From contig CAVYFA010000001.1 of the NCBI GenBank assembly GCA_963767715.1, positions 372,001-436,000 on the forward strand: a stretch of DNA of 64,000 bases. The letters run 5' to 3'. The notes beneath the pieces are model-generated. The model was not told the origin of the DNA, made no database searches, and was given only the letters and a program-made list of their open reading frames with translations. A program made the position numbers and the translations under genes. This document shows positions 7,596-17,409 of this stretch, piece by piece. Position 1 is the stretch's first letter. Every line of letters starts with the position of its first letter. Origin of the DNA: CAVSXS01 sp963767715 (lineage in GTDB: Bacteria > Chloroflexota > Ktedonobacteria > Ktedonobacterales > Ktedonobacteraceae).

Positions 7596-9668
7596 TCAGT
7601 AGAGCAAGCCTAAATTATTGAGACTGGTTGCTAATTCAGGTGATGCTGGTCCTAAGTGGTTTTCGCGAATAGCCAATGCTCTCAGATAAAGTGGTTCCGC
7701 TTGGTCATACTTCGCTTCTTGACGATATAGTTCTGCCAGATGGTTGAGACTGGTTGCCACATCGGGATGCTCTGGCCCTAACGACTGTTCACGGATGGCT
7801 ACGGCTTGTACAAGGAGCGGCTCAGCTTCTTGATATTGCCCCTGTTCATACAGATAATATCCAGCTTCATTGAGGAGACGGGCCGCTTCTGGGAAGGCTA
7901 GGTGCTCTTGCTCAATGAGTCCTGCACATACCTGCGCATGCGGAAGATAGCGTCGACACTGCTTCCAGCTAGCAAACTCGACTTCTGGAAAAGCCTGATT
8001 GACTGCTCGCACCGTTCGTTCTGCCCAGTCATGTTGGGCCTCTTTGCTCAAGTTGTCCTTGAGAACAGCCTGAACCAGGCGATGAATGGATAAGATTCCC
8101 TCAGAACTACGCCGCACCAGGGAGTAGTTATTCAGTTCTCCAATCATGTCGTTTAAGGTGAAGGCATCCGCCGCTGCCGTTTGAAGCTCTGATCCAAGCT
8201 GAGATGCGCCTTTGCGGATCAGTTCATCAAAGATGGCATCCGGGTGAAGGAATGCGAAAAAGCGCAAGAGTTCAGCGGCAGCGGGGTTGACTTGCTCAAT
8301 TTTTGTAAAGGAGAGGGCCAGGGTGGTCGCAACCGGCTCTGGATGGCCTGAGGCGAATCCACCTCTCCTGCGCAAAAGTTCCCCTCGTCGCTCTTTGTAC
8401 AAATCTAGAAATCCGGATAATCCGCACACAGTTTTCTCGATATAGGCTCCTGCTTGATCGATGGCTAACGGGAGTCCATCCATCTCTTCAACAATTTTGG
8501 AAGCGATCTGGCGATCGAATTCCGATGCCTTGTCGAGCAAATCACCTTTAGCCAGATGGCCAGTTCGATAGAGCAAAAATAAGATGCCCTCTTCTGGCGT
8601 CATCTTCTCTATTTCCAGGCGGAACGCTATGCCACCTGCAACGGATTTAAAGCTCGTTACTAGAATATGCCCTCGCGGCGCGGGTGGAAGGTAGTCACGT
8701 ACCATATCCAGGTCTTCGACGTTATCCAGGACGAGTAGCCAGTTGGTATGCACTTCCAACCAGCGTTTGACAGCATCGACCGCGTACTTCTGATCTTGCT
8801 CGCGCTCACCCGGCACGTTCAATGGACCTGCGAAGCTGGCAAAGTCGGTATTAAGAACCTCGGGCGAGTCTGCTTTAGCCCATAGAACCGTATGGTAATC
8901 CTCCTTATAGAGGTAGGCGTATTCTAACGCCGTTTGTGTTTTACCCATGCCTCCCATACCGCTGAGCACCAAAATTTTGGTGCCCGCATTAGTATCCTCG
9001 GTGAAGGCATGCCGAAGACGCTCGAGTATTTCTTTGCGGCCCGTGAAAAGTGTATTGCGTTTATAAGGCACTTGCCATACAGGTTCGGACTCGATTTCCT
9101 GAATTGGGTATGGTGACAAAATACCAGGAGGCAGCGACGAATCAGCAGGAACAGGCGGTGTAGGTGACGCAGTTTGAGAGGACGGTGAATGATTCAAAGA
9201 TGCCTGATCCTGCAACTCACTAACGACTTCCCGGATACCCTTTGCAATCTCTGCAAGAGCCTCTGCCTGATTTGTCCACTTGGTCACTGCTTTCGCTTTT
9301 TTCGGGAGCACCTGGAGTTTGCGGAAAGGTGTGCCTTGCCAATCGACGGGTTTCAACAGAATGGGAATGACTCTGGCCTCCCCGGCATCGTGTCGTTCCA
9401 GAGCCCGTTTCAACTCGATACCATAGCAGTAGTCTGATGCCAGAAAGTCTGAACTAATGAGCAGCAGAATTATGTCAGAAGTGTTGAGACGAGCTTCTAT
9501 CTCTTGCTCCCATTCTTTTCCCGCGCTAATATCACGATCGTACCAGTCGACCATAAGACCCTGTCGCTTTAAAGGAAAGAGGTGTTTGCCAAGCTCATCT
9601 CGAAGTTTCGCATCTTTGTGAGCATAAGAGTAGAAGACATTTAAAGGCCGTGCTGTTTCGTCTGTCAT
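7596..9668 (-). CDS. TIR / NB-ARC / TPR STAND ATPase
   Basis: Residues 1-150 form a TIR domain (VFYSYAHKD, then SSDFLASDYCYGIELKRAL, with Glu85 at the site of the NADase glutamate). Residues 205-480 form an NB-ARC switch: Walker A GMGGMGKT (Lys243), Walker B WLLVLDNVED and GLPLAIDQAGAY. TPR units follow from about 600. The architecture is that of bacterial STAND proteins in which ligand sensing by the TPRs triggers oligomerisation and TIR NAD hydrolysis, often in anti-phage defence. Function here is inference. AAGGAG precedes the ATG. The frame stops at 7596 inside a TPR unit (SLNNLGLLY), and TPRs continue in other frames downstream, so the protein is truncated or the stop is an indel artefact. 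Confidence 0.85.
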   Translation of the reverse strand: MTDETARPLNVFYSYAHKDAKLRDELGKHLFPLKRQGLMVDWYDRDISAGKEWEQEIEARLNTSDIILLLISSDFLASDYCYGIELKRALERHDAGEARVIPILLKPVDWQGTPFRKLQVLPKKAKAVTKWTNQAEALAEIAKGIREVVSELQDQASLNHSPSSQTASPTPPVPADSSLPPGILSPYPIQEIESEPVWQVPYKRNTLFTGRKEILERLRHAFTEDTNAGTKILVLSGMGGMGKTQTALEYAYLYKEDYHTVLWAKADSPEVLNTDFASFAGPLNVPGEREQDQKYAVDAVKRWLEVHTNWLLVLDNVEDLDMVRDYLPPAPRGHILVTSFKSVAGGIAFRLEIEKMTPEEGILFLLYRTGHLAKGDLLDKASEFDRQIASKIVEEMDGLPLAIDQAGAYIEKTVCGLSGFLDLYKERRGELLRRRGGFASGHPEPVATTLALSFTKIEQVNPAAAELLRFFAFLHPDAIFDELIRKGASQLGSELQTAAADAFTLNDMIGELNNYSLVRRSSEGILSIHRLVQAVLKDNLSKEAQHDWAERTVRAVNQAFPEVEFASWKQCRRYLPHAQVCAGLIEQEHLAFPEAARLLNEAGYYLYEQGQYQEAEPLLVQAVAIREQSLGPEHPDVATSLNHLAELYRQEAKYDQAEPLYLRALAIRENHLGPASPELATSLNNLGLLY

Positions 9669-10032
9669 AGGTCATGCTCCTTGTCACGGTTTCTCCGCTT
9701 CCACAGTGTCTTCTATGTATTCCGGGAGCGCATGATATTTGGAGTAGATGTGCTAGTTCCCTTAGTATATCATATGATGGAATAATGCTCATTTCCTATT
9801 CAATCGTGGAATGTCTGTAGGGACAGGGGTAGGGTGGAAGTGGTGGGCGGCCCCTTGCGGGTGTCCTGTGGGCGGCTACTTCCATCTCAGCCCCGACAGA
9901 TCGGTGCCCGATTATTTTGTTATTCATCATTATTGTGCTTGAGGAATACACCAGCACCCAATCACGTTACATCTACCAGAGAGCTCCTATCTCTCTCTCA
10001 TAAACCACATTTCGCATAAGGAGCCACCACCC
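9669..10032. other. intergenic gap with one repeat
   Basis: Apart from the repeat at 9815-9867 and AAGGAG before the dehydrogenase start at 10033, I see nothing coding. Confidence 0.6.
9815..9867 (+). repeat. GTAG-headed REP-like element, purine-rich type
   Basis: CTGTAGGGACAGGGG, a purine-rich middle, then CCCCTTGCGGGTGTCC. The arms GGACA and TGTCC pair. Confidence 0.7.
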
Positions 10033-10455
10033 ATGACCACCATCCACGCCATCGTCGTCGATCCATCCACACCCGAACGCCTCGTCATCCGCGAAGTCGC
10101 TTCCCCCACAGCTTCGCCATCCGAAGCGCTCGTCCGCGTCAAAGCCATCTCGCTCAACCGTGGCGAAGTTCGCACAGCCTCAAACGCCGCGGCAGGTTGG
10201 AGGCCCGCATGGGACTTTGCGGGCATCGTCGAACAGCAGGCCGCCGACGGTTCAGGACCACACGCCGGCGCTCGTGTAGTCGGCATACTTTCCTCTTCCG
10301 GTGCGTGGGCGGAGGTAGTGGCAGCGCCCACGACCGTACTCACCGAACTACCTGAAGGCATCTCCTTTATCCAGGCAGCATGGAAACAGGTTACGACCGA
10401 AGTTGAGACGCCAGCCACGAACGCAGCATTGGCACCACCTCTTTCGCCTGCATAG
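10033..10455 (+). pseudogene. zinc-type NADP oxidoreductase, N-terminal part only
   Basis: The first 115 residues are the GroES-like domain of a quinone-reductase-type MDR enzyme (VIREVASPTASPSEALVRVKAISLNRGEV, RPAWDFAGIV, GARVVG, GAWAEVV, ELPEGISFIQAA). Homology stops abruptly at about 10380, just where the Rossmann domain should begin (normally ATLPVAGLTA). The last 25 residues are antisense to the converging hydrolase gene. A matching C-terminal piece of this family lies 2 kb away on the same strand at 12375-12589, so the gene appears interrupted. AAGGAG precedes the ATG. A functional product is unlikely. Confidence 0.75.
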
Positions 10456-11252
10456 CCTGCAGGTGATCCAGCCCTTCGAGCACGCGCACCTCCCAGCCGA
10501 GGCTTTTCAGCTCGGCGCGCTCGGCTATGAGCGGTCCCGCGATGCTGACCAACACATCGCCCCACTTGGGACCATACTGGATTTCGTCCGCCGACCCTGC
10601 AAAGCACAGGCGCGGGCAGGTGATGTGCGCCTGGGCAGCGCGGTCGTCGAAGCCTTGCAGCGCCTGGTACAAAGTGACGAACTGCCGCGTCTGGTCTGGC
10701 GGCACGCTGACCTGCACGCTCTCCCAATCTCCGGCCTCGACGGCAGGCTGCTCTACGGCGGCTCCTTCATGCGTGTCGAGCCGCCGCCTCGACCGCCATC
10801 TCATGGGCTGCCGTGGTGACCCGCAGCATCGCCGCATAGGGCCCGCCCAGCGGTGGAAAGCCGCCCATGATGAGCGCCGACAGGCGGTTGGTCCGCATGG
10901 CGAGTTGCAGCCCGATCAGTGCCAGCCAGGAGTAGCCATAGTAGGCGAAGCGATCTGCCCCCACAGCATCGGCCACCGCGAGCAGATCGCTTGCGACGTT
11001 GGCGGGCGTCAGCGTGTCCGGCTTCGGGAGACGAAGGCACTGTCCTTCATAGTCGAAGGCCACCACGCGAAAGGCGTCGCTCAGCCCCTTGATCAGCGCG
11101 TGGCCCAGTGCTGGATCGGCCCCCCACTGTCGCATGACTTCAGCCTGCGGCCCGGTTACCGGTTGTGGATTAACTGGCAGCAGCAGGGTTGGGCCTTCTC
11201 CATCGACCTCGATCTCGATGGTACTTCCGTCATGTAAGATCGCGTCCGTCAT
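10391..11252 (-). CDS. alpha/beta hydrolase (frameshifted in this sequence)
   Basis: Two overlapping frames make one alpha/beta-hydrolase of about 285 residues. The first (from ATG 11252) has RVVAFDYEGQC, DLLAVADAVGADRFAYYGYSWLALIGLQLA (a nucleophile-elbow region reading G-Y-S-W-L) and stops near 10767. The second carries QAHITCPRLCFAGSADEIQYG (the acid strand) and GLDHLQAMQA (the catalytic His) to 10391. One base must be gained or lost at about 10765-10800, in a GCGGCGG-rich stretch. The GxSxG motif is present only in loose form. The gene lies divergent from the MerR gene and converges on the broken dehydrogenase. Confidence 0.75.
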
Positions 11253-11611
11253 GTGAATTCCTCCATCATTCGTTTCATGGCCCCCTCCAATGTCGGCAAC
11301 AGAATGTCATCTGTTGCACCATGTTGAGGCAGCGCTCCCATTCAGATGTAGACAAACGTGTTGATCAAGAGCTTTCCAGGCTTTTTTCTGGATCACCTCT
11401 CTACTGTACAACACTGATGCCCAACTGGAGGGTTCAAGAGCAGACAGAGCTAGCATAGGAGGACACTATTGGAGGGGTGGGCCTCCCGAGCTGTAGGGAC
11501 AGGGGGCGGCGGAGTGGAGTGGTGAGGCCTTGCGCCTGTCCGGTCTTGCCTCTCACCTGATCTGTGAGAGCTCACTAGAGGTGTTCAATGTGGTAGAAAG
11601 AAGGAGACTCG
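11253..11611. other. intergenic gap between divergent hydrolase and merR genes
   Basis: The gap holds one repeat (11491-11540). No clear promoter or MerR-type 19-bp spacer dyad could be picked out. Confidence 0.5.
11491..11540 (+). repeat. GTAG-headed REP-like element
   Basis: CTGTAGGGACAGG, a purine-rich middle, then CCTTGCGCCTGTCC. The 7-base arms GGACAGG and CCTGTCC pair exactly. Confidence 0.7.
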
Positions 11612-11647
11612 TTGAAAGAAGGCTCTAAAAGCACTTGGGAGTTTGAC

Positions 11648-12385
11648 ATGACAGATCGTCTCTCTCTGCGTACCCACGATCTCGCACTGGCTGGAGGCAT
11701 TAGTGTTCAACAAGTGCGCAATTACGAGGCCAGTGGCTTGATCCCGCAAGCGCAGCGGAATTCAAGCGGCTATCGACTCTACACCCAGCAGCATCTGGCT
11801 GCACTCAAAACGGTGAAAAGCCTGGTTCCTGGCTACGGCTGGCCCCGCACGTCGGCGATCATGCAAGCGCTTCACCGCGGCGATCTTTCGGCTGCGCTTG
11901 CCATCATCGACGAGCGCCACGCTGAGCTTGCTCGCAAACGCCTCCAGATGGAGCAGACGCTCTCTGCCCTGCGTCACTTAGCCACCGGGTCCGCCTCGCA
12001 GCCTCGCACCTCCCCTCCTCAACGGGTTCGAGTGGGTGAGGCGGCCAGGCAGGTGGGCGTGCGTGTCTCCGCCTTGCATTTCTGGGAACAGCAGGGCTTG
12101 TTGCACCCGCTTCGCGAGCAATACAGCCGCTACCGTCTCTACGACGAGCACCAGATGCGCTGCCTGCGCGTCGTGGCCTTGCTCAGGGACGCTGGCTACC
12201 CCTTCAACGTCATCCAGTCGGTGCTCGACGAATTGGCGGCGGGTCGGCCTGAAAAAGCCATCGTGGCCGTGGAGAAAAGGCGCGGGGAACTCACAAGCAT
12301 AAGCTGGGCATGTATTGAAGCCTTGACCAGCTTTCAGCACTATGTGAGCGAGTTTGGCCCGCAGCACCGTTTTGTATCCGGGTAA
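11648..12385 (+). CDS. tandem MerR-type transcriptional regulator
   Basis: The protein has two MerR DNA-binding modules. The first, about residues 5-70, reads LALAGGISVQQVRNYEASGLIPQ-x-NSSGYRLYTQQHLAAL. The second, about 130-200, reads VGEAARQVGVRVSALHFWEQQGLLHP-x-YSRYRLYDEHQMRCLR. Each has the helix-turn-helix plus R-Y/W-E motif, and a helical linker follows. MerR proteins normally carry one such module and dimerise, so a tandem copy in one chain is less common. The ATG has GGGAG six bases upstream; a TTG 36 bases earlier with AAGGAG is an alternative start. The divergent hydrolase is the likely target. Confidence 0.82.
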   Translation: MTDRLSLRTHDLALAGGISVQQVRNYEASGLIPQAQRNSSGYRLYTQQHLAALKTVKSLVPGYGWPRTSAIMQALHRGDLSAALAIIDERHAELARKRLQMEQTLSALRHLATGSASQPRTSPPQRVRVGEAARQVGVRVSALHFWEQQGLLHPLREQYSRYRLYDEHQMRCLRVVALLRDAGYPFNVIQSVLDELAAGRPEKAIVAVEKRRGELTSISWACIEALTSFQHYVSEFGPQHRFVSG

Positions 12386-12589
12386 AAGCACATGGCTTCA
12401 TCATCTTCCACGAAGCCACACGCAAATCCGTCCCGGAGGGCCTCACCCGCCTGGCCCACCTTGGTCGCCGATGGACGTTTACGCCCTCAAATCGAGCTTG
12501 GGTCCCCTTGGACCCAGACCGCCGAAGTAGCCCAGCAACTAATGAGCCGCAGCTTCGCCGGCAAAGCCGTGTTGCATGTTGCGAAATAG
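12375..12589 (+). pseudogene. C-terminal remnant of a zinc-type NADP oxidoreductase
   Basis: After the merR stop, one frame reads FIIFHEATRKSVPEGLTRLAHL. With one T removed at about 12463 it continues VADGRLRPQIELGSPW and AEVAQQLMSRSFAGKAVLHVAK, ending at TAG 12587. This is the standard C-terminus of the MDR family whose N-terminus lies at 10033-10380 on the same strand. There is no start codon or ribosome site of its own. Together the two pieces cover about 185 of some 310 residues. Confidence 0.7.
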
Positions 12590-12737
12590 CGGATAGCGTA
12601 GCCCTCACTGCATTCTCAGTGTTCTTTCGGCGTCAGAAAAATGCCAGGTACTTGCAAAGGCGCGGGTAGATTGAAGTCTGAGCGCGTATGCCACACTAGA
12701 GACGAAGCAGTCGAAATACGACTACTATTTCCCGCGG

Positions 12738-13091
12738 CTACTCCTCATTCGCCCAATCCTCGTGGGCCCTCTCTGCTAAATCCTCGGCGTCAAACCCACG
12801 AGGTTGCTTGCCCTGCTGTTCCTGCCCTTCCGTAGTTGAGAGGTTCATCCCTAAGAACGGGTCACTCGCCGTTTCATACAGGGCAAGAATGCGCTGCACC
12901 AGAACCCGGATGTCATCGGGCAGCACTTCGGACTGTGCAACACTCCTGAAAGCAGCAAGCGTATAATCGCGGGCGAACTCTACCCGATACTTGCGGCCTG
13001 GTTGTGCGATAAGTTTCTCCAGGTCGGCAATAGACCCCTTTTCTAAGAGGTCCTTTAATTCCCCGTGCGTCAATTGTCCTTGTCCTGCCAC
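12738..13091 (-). CDS. conserved-looking hypothetical protein, 117 residues
   Basis: GTG start ten bases after AGGAGG; the longer frame upstream runs into the tRNA gene and is not credible. The sequence is mostly helical (LTHGELKDLLEKGSIADLEKLIAQPGRKYRVEFARDY, then DDIRVLVQRILALYE) with an acidic tail. There is no signal peptide or membrane segment. It follows tRNA-Leu on the same strand. I do not recognise the family. Confidence 0.6.
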   Translation of the reverse strand: MAGQGQLTHGELKDLLEKGSIADLEKLIAQPGRKYRVEFARDYTLAAFRSVAQSEVLPDDIRVLVQRILALYETASDPFLGMNLSTTEGQEQQGKQPRGFDAEDLAERAHEDWANEE

Positions 13092-13112
13092 CGTAGTTAC
13101 TCCTCCTACAAA

Positions 13113-13195
13113 TAGGGCGGGAGGGAATCGAACCCTCATGACCTCTCAGTCCGGAGATTTTAAGTCTCCTGCGTCTACCGTTTCGCCACCGCCCC
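13113..13195 (-). tRNA. tRNA-Leu, anticodon TAA
   Basis: Read on the minus strand, a cloverleaf is seen. The acceptor GGGGCGG pairs with CCGCCCT. The anticodon stem is GGAGA/TCTCC around CTTAAAA (anticodon TAA, codon UUA). A long variable arm is typical of leucine tRNAs, and the T arm is GAGGG-TTCGATT-CCCTC. CCA is not encoded. Confidence 0.93.
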
Positions 13196-13537
13196 CTACT
13201 CTTGTGGCATGATATTAACATGGCCCGCAACCTTCGTCAATCACTCATTACCCGCTACCCATTCACCCTCACGGTCAAAGCCCCCTCATCAAAAGTGCCG
13301 AGCGGATTCGCTGCTTCTACCTGTAGGGGCGGGAGTGGAGTGGATGGGTGGGGTGGGCGCTTGCGCCGCCCTCGCGTGCTCATTCGTGGCTTCTGCCTGT
13401 ACAGCCGCTTGCGCCGCCCTCTCGTTCCATGCGCATTCGCGGCCTCTGCCTGTACAGCCGCTTGCGCCGCCCTCGTAGCCCGTTGCAACCGCTCATTCAT
13501 GACCCATTGACGGCAGAGATATTATGATGAGAAGAAA
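13196..13537. other. repeat-bearing gap before the transposase gene
   Basis: It holds three copies of the CTTGCGCCGCCCT repeat (one full, two short). Open frames here are repeat translations, not genes. Confidence 0.7.
13320..13473 (+). repeat. cluster of REP-like elements upstream of the RAYT gene
   Basis: A full copy (13320-13372: CTGTAGGGGCGGGAG, then GGGCGCTTGCGCCGCCCT) is followed by two short copies at 13396-13420 and 13449-13473 (CCTGTACAGCCGCTTGCGCCGCCCT). With the copies after the gene, they frame the transposase on both sides. Confidence 0.8.
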
Positions 13538-13552
13538 TTGAATGCAAAGAGC

Positions 13553-14035
13553 ATGATAGCCATGGAGGACCTTCAGCAAAAATATCATCGCCGTTCTATC
13601 CGTCTCAAGGGGTACGATTATAGCCGGGAGGGAGCCTATTTCGTCACGCTATGCCTATATGGGCGCGAACCATATCTTGAAATGCCCCAGATGCGTGCTC
13701 TTGTGGAGGAGATATGGCTGGCGCTGCCTCAACAATTTCCTACAATCGAATTGGACGAATTCATCATTATGCCCGATCACATCCATTTCATCCTGTGGCT
13801 ACATCCCAACCAGAAGCACCACCCAACCCTGGGCAACATCGTCGGCGCATACAAATCCCTGACCGCCCGCGCCACCCTTGCCCACCTGAGGACCTTGGGC
13901 GATATCTGCGGCGAACATTTCTGGCAGCGCGATTTTTACGATTACATCATCCCCAGCAAAGCGGAATTGCAGAAAATCAGAACGTACATTCGCCATAACC
14001 CCACGAAAAACGATCCCCTGCATCTTCATCTATGA
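13553..14035 (+). CDS. REP-associated tyrosine transposase (RAYT, Y1/HUH family)
   Basis: A stand-alone Y1-type single-strand DNA transposase of about 160 residues. It shows the RAYT N-terminus (RRSIRLKGYDYSREGAYFVTLC), the HUH metal motif in MPDHIHFIL (about residue 75), GAYKSL, and the C-terminal FWQRDFYDYII with the candidate catalytic Tyr, then IRTYIRHNP. RAYTs differ from IS200/IS605 transposases in acting on dispersed REP hairpins that carry a conserved GTAG, rather than on their own ends. The gene is flanked within 200 bases on both sides by GTAG/GTAC-headed repeats of one family that recur across the window. Start uncertain: a TTG at 13538 and ATGs at 13553 and 13562 are in frame. Confidence 0.9.
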   Translation: MIAMEDLQQKYHRRSIRLKGYDYSREGAYFVTLCLYGREPYLEMPQMRALVEEIWLALPQQFPTIELDEFIIMPDHIHFILWLHPNQKHHPTLGNIVGAYKSLTARATLAHLRTLGDICGEHFWQRDFYDYIIPSKAELQKIRTYIRHNPTKNDPLHLHL

Positions 14036-14423
14036 TGCGACCAGGTCCATCTCACTACCAAACCCTCTTTGCTGGCTTTGCCTGTAGGGGCGGGAGTGGT
14101 GTGGAAGGGCGGGGTGGGCGCTTGCGCCGCCCTCGTAACCGGTTGTGCCTGAGGAATGCCTGTACAGCCGCTTGCGCCGCCCTGGCCCCCTTACTCGCCT
14201 ACTTTCCCTCCATCCCAAACCCATGCGCACTTAATTTGCGAAAACTCTCACCCACCGAAAAAATCTTCCTACCCGTATTGACTGAACGCCCCAACTCGTT
14301 CATAATACCCTACGTTAGGAAAAATTCATAAAGTCCTACATGCTTCACAGACGCATGCAGATCGATGAACATACATTCACTTTTCCCGGCGTGTAAAGAG
14401 CAATTTGCGGAGAGACACAGGCT
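14036..14423. other. gap between RAYT and mnmG genes
   Basis: It contains the repeats at 14081-14133 and 14158-14184, then AT-richer sequence with GGAGA before the mnmG start. No gene seen. Confidence 0.65.
14081..14184 (+). repeat. REP-like elements downstream of the RAYT gene
   Basis: A full copy at 14081-14133 (CCTGTAGGGGCGGGAG, then GGGCGCTTGCGCCGCCCT) and a short copy at 14158-14184 (CCTGTACAGCCGCTTGCGCC). Full plus short in the same order as on the upstream side. Confidence 0.8.
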
Positions 14424-16499
<2,076 letters not shown>

Positions 16500-16512
16500 A
16501 TTCAGAATATCC

Positions 16513-16541
16513 TTGACATTGCCATTTACGACATGTAACAT
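16513..16541 (+). promoter_or_regulatory. promoter of the two-component operon
   Basis: TTGACA (16513-16518), a 17-base spacer and TAACAT (16536-16541), in an AT-rich gap between mnmG and the response regulator. Confidence 0.6.
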
Positions 16542-16716
16542 TATAATTGCAGTTAGACTCACAATTACATTTATGGATAGAATTATAGTCCTGACCATTC
16601 ACGCGATCCCCCTGGCGTGTAAGACAGGTACAAAAAACAGTGAGGCATCATGATCATCCACGCAAACAACCCGGCCGCGCAAGGATTGTGGTACTCGCTG
16701 GAGAAGGGGAAAAACT

Positions 16717-17400
16717 TTGTACATTCTTGTCGTCGATGATGACCAGTTCGCCAACGCGCTCGTCCACTTTGTACTGAGCAAAGAGGGGTACGAAGTAGAA
16801 ACCATCGATAATCCTCGCGGCGCTATGCAGTTGATCCAGAAGCGCGAGCCTGATCTCCTGATTGTCGATGTGATGATGCCCTTTCAGAACGGCTTTGATT
16901 TTGCCGGGAAACTGCGCGAAGATGGCTTTGATATCCCTTTTATTTTTATCACCGCGCAGGATGGCATGGATAAGAAGCTACAAGGCTTCAAGATCGGCGC
17001 GGACGATTATGTTTGCAAGCCTTTTAATCACCAGGAACTGGTGGCCCGCGTGCAGGCCGTCATGCGCCGCGTCAAAAAGAGCAGCAAGACTAGCAACGGT
17101 GTCATTCGCTGCGGGCAGGTCGAGCTTCACCCGGCAGACCTGCAGGTGCTCGTTCCAGGTCATCCCCCCGTCTTGTTGACGCCGACAGAGATGCACGTCC
17201 TGCGTGTCCTCATGGGATCGTCCGGCCAGGTGGTGAATCGCGAACACCTGCTTTCGCAAGTCTGGAATGATAGCGAGAGCAACAGCAATATCGTGGATGT
17301 CTACATCCGCCGCCTGCGCACCAAGGTCGAAGCGGATGCCGACAGGCCCCAGCATATTTTGTCGATACGTGGTGTAGGGTACAAATTCATAGGAAAATAG
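16717..17400 (+). CDS. OmpR-family response regulator
   Basis: 227 residues: an N-terminal receiver with the acidic pocket VVDDD, phospho-acceptor Asp51 (LLIVDVMMP) and Lys in VCKPF, joined to a winged-helix DNA-binding domain (LTPTEMHVLRVLMGSSGQVVNREHLLSQVW, VDVYIRRLRTKVE, GVGYKFIGK). TTG start with GGAGAAGGGG a few bases before. Nine bases separate it from the kinase gene, so it is a cognate pair. The target is unknown. Confidence 0.92.
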   Translation: MYILVVDDDQFANALVHFVLSKEGYEVETIDNPRGAMQLIQKREPDLLIVDVMMPFQNGFDFAGKLREDGFDIPFIFITAQDGMDKKLQGFKIGADDYVCKPFNHQELVARVQAVMRRVKKSSKTSNGVIRCGQVELHPADLQVLVPGHPPVLLTPTEMHVLRVLMGSSGQVVNREHLLSQVWNDSESNSNIVDVYIRRLRTKVEADADRPQHILSIRGVGYKFIGK

Positions 17401-17409
17401 AGGAAAATC

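Noticed and set aside
13202..13510. small open frames in the repeats around the RAYT gene
   Set aside because: They translate the repeat units themselves (CRGGSGV, CTAACAALV) and have no independent support.
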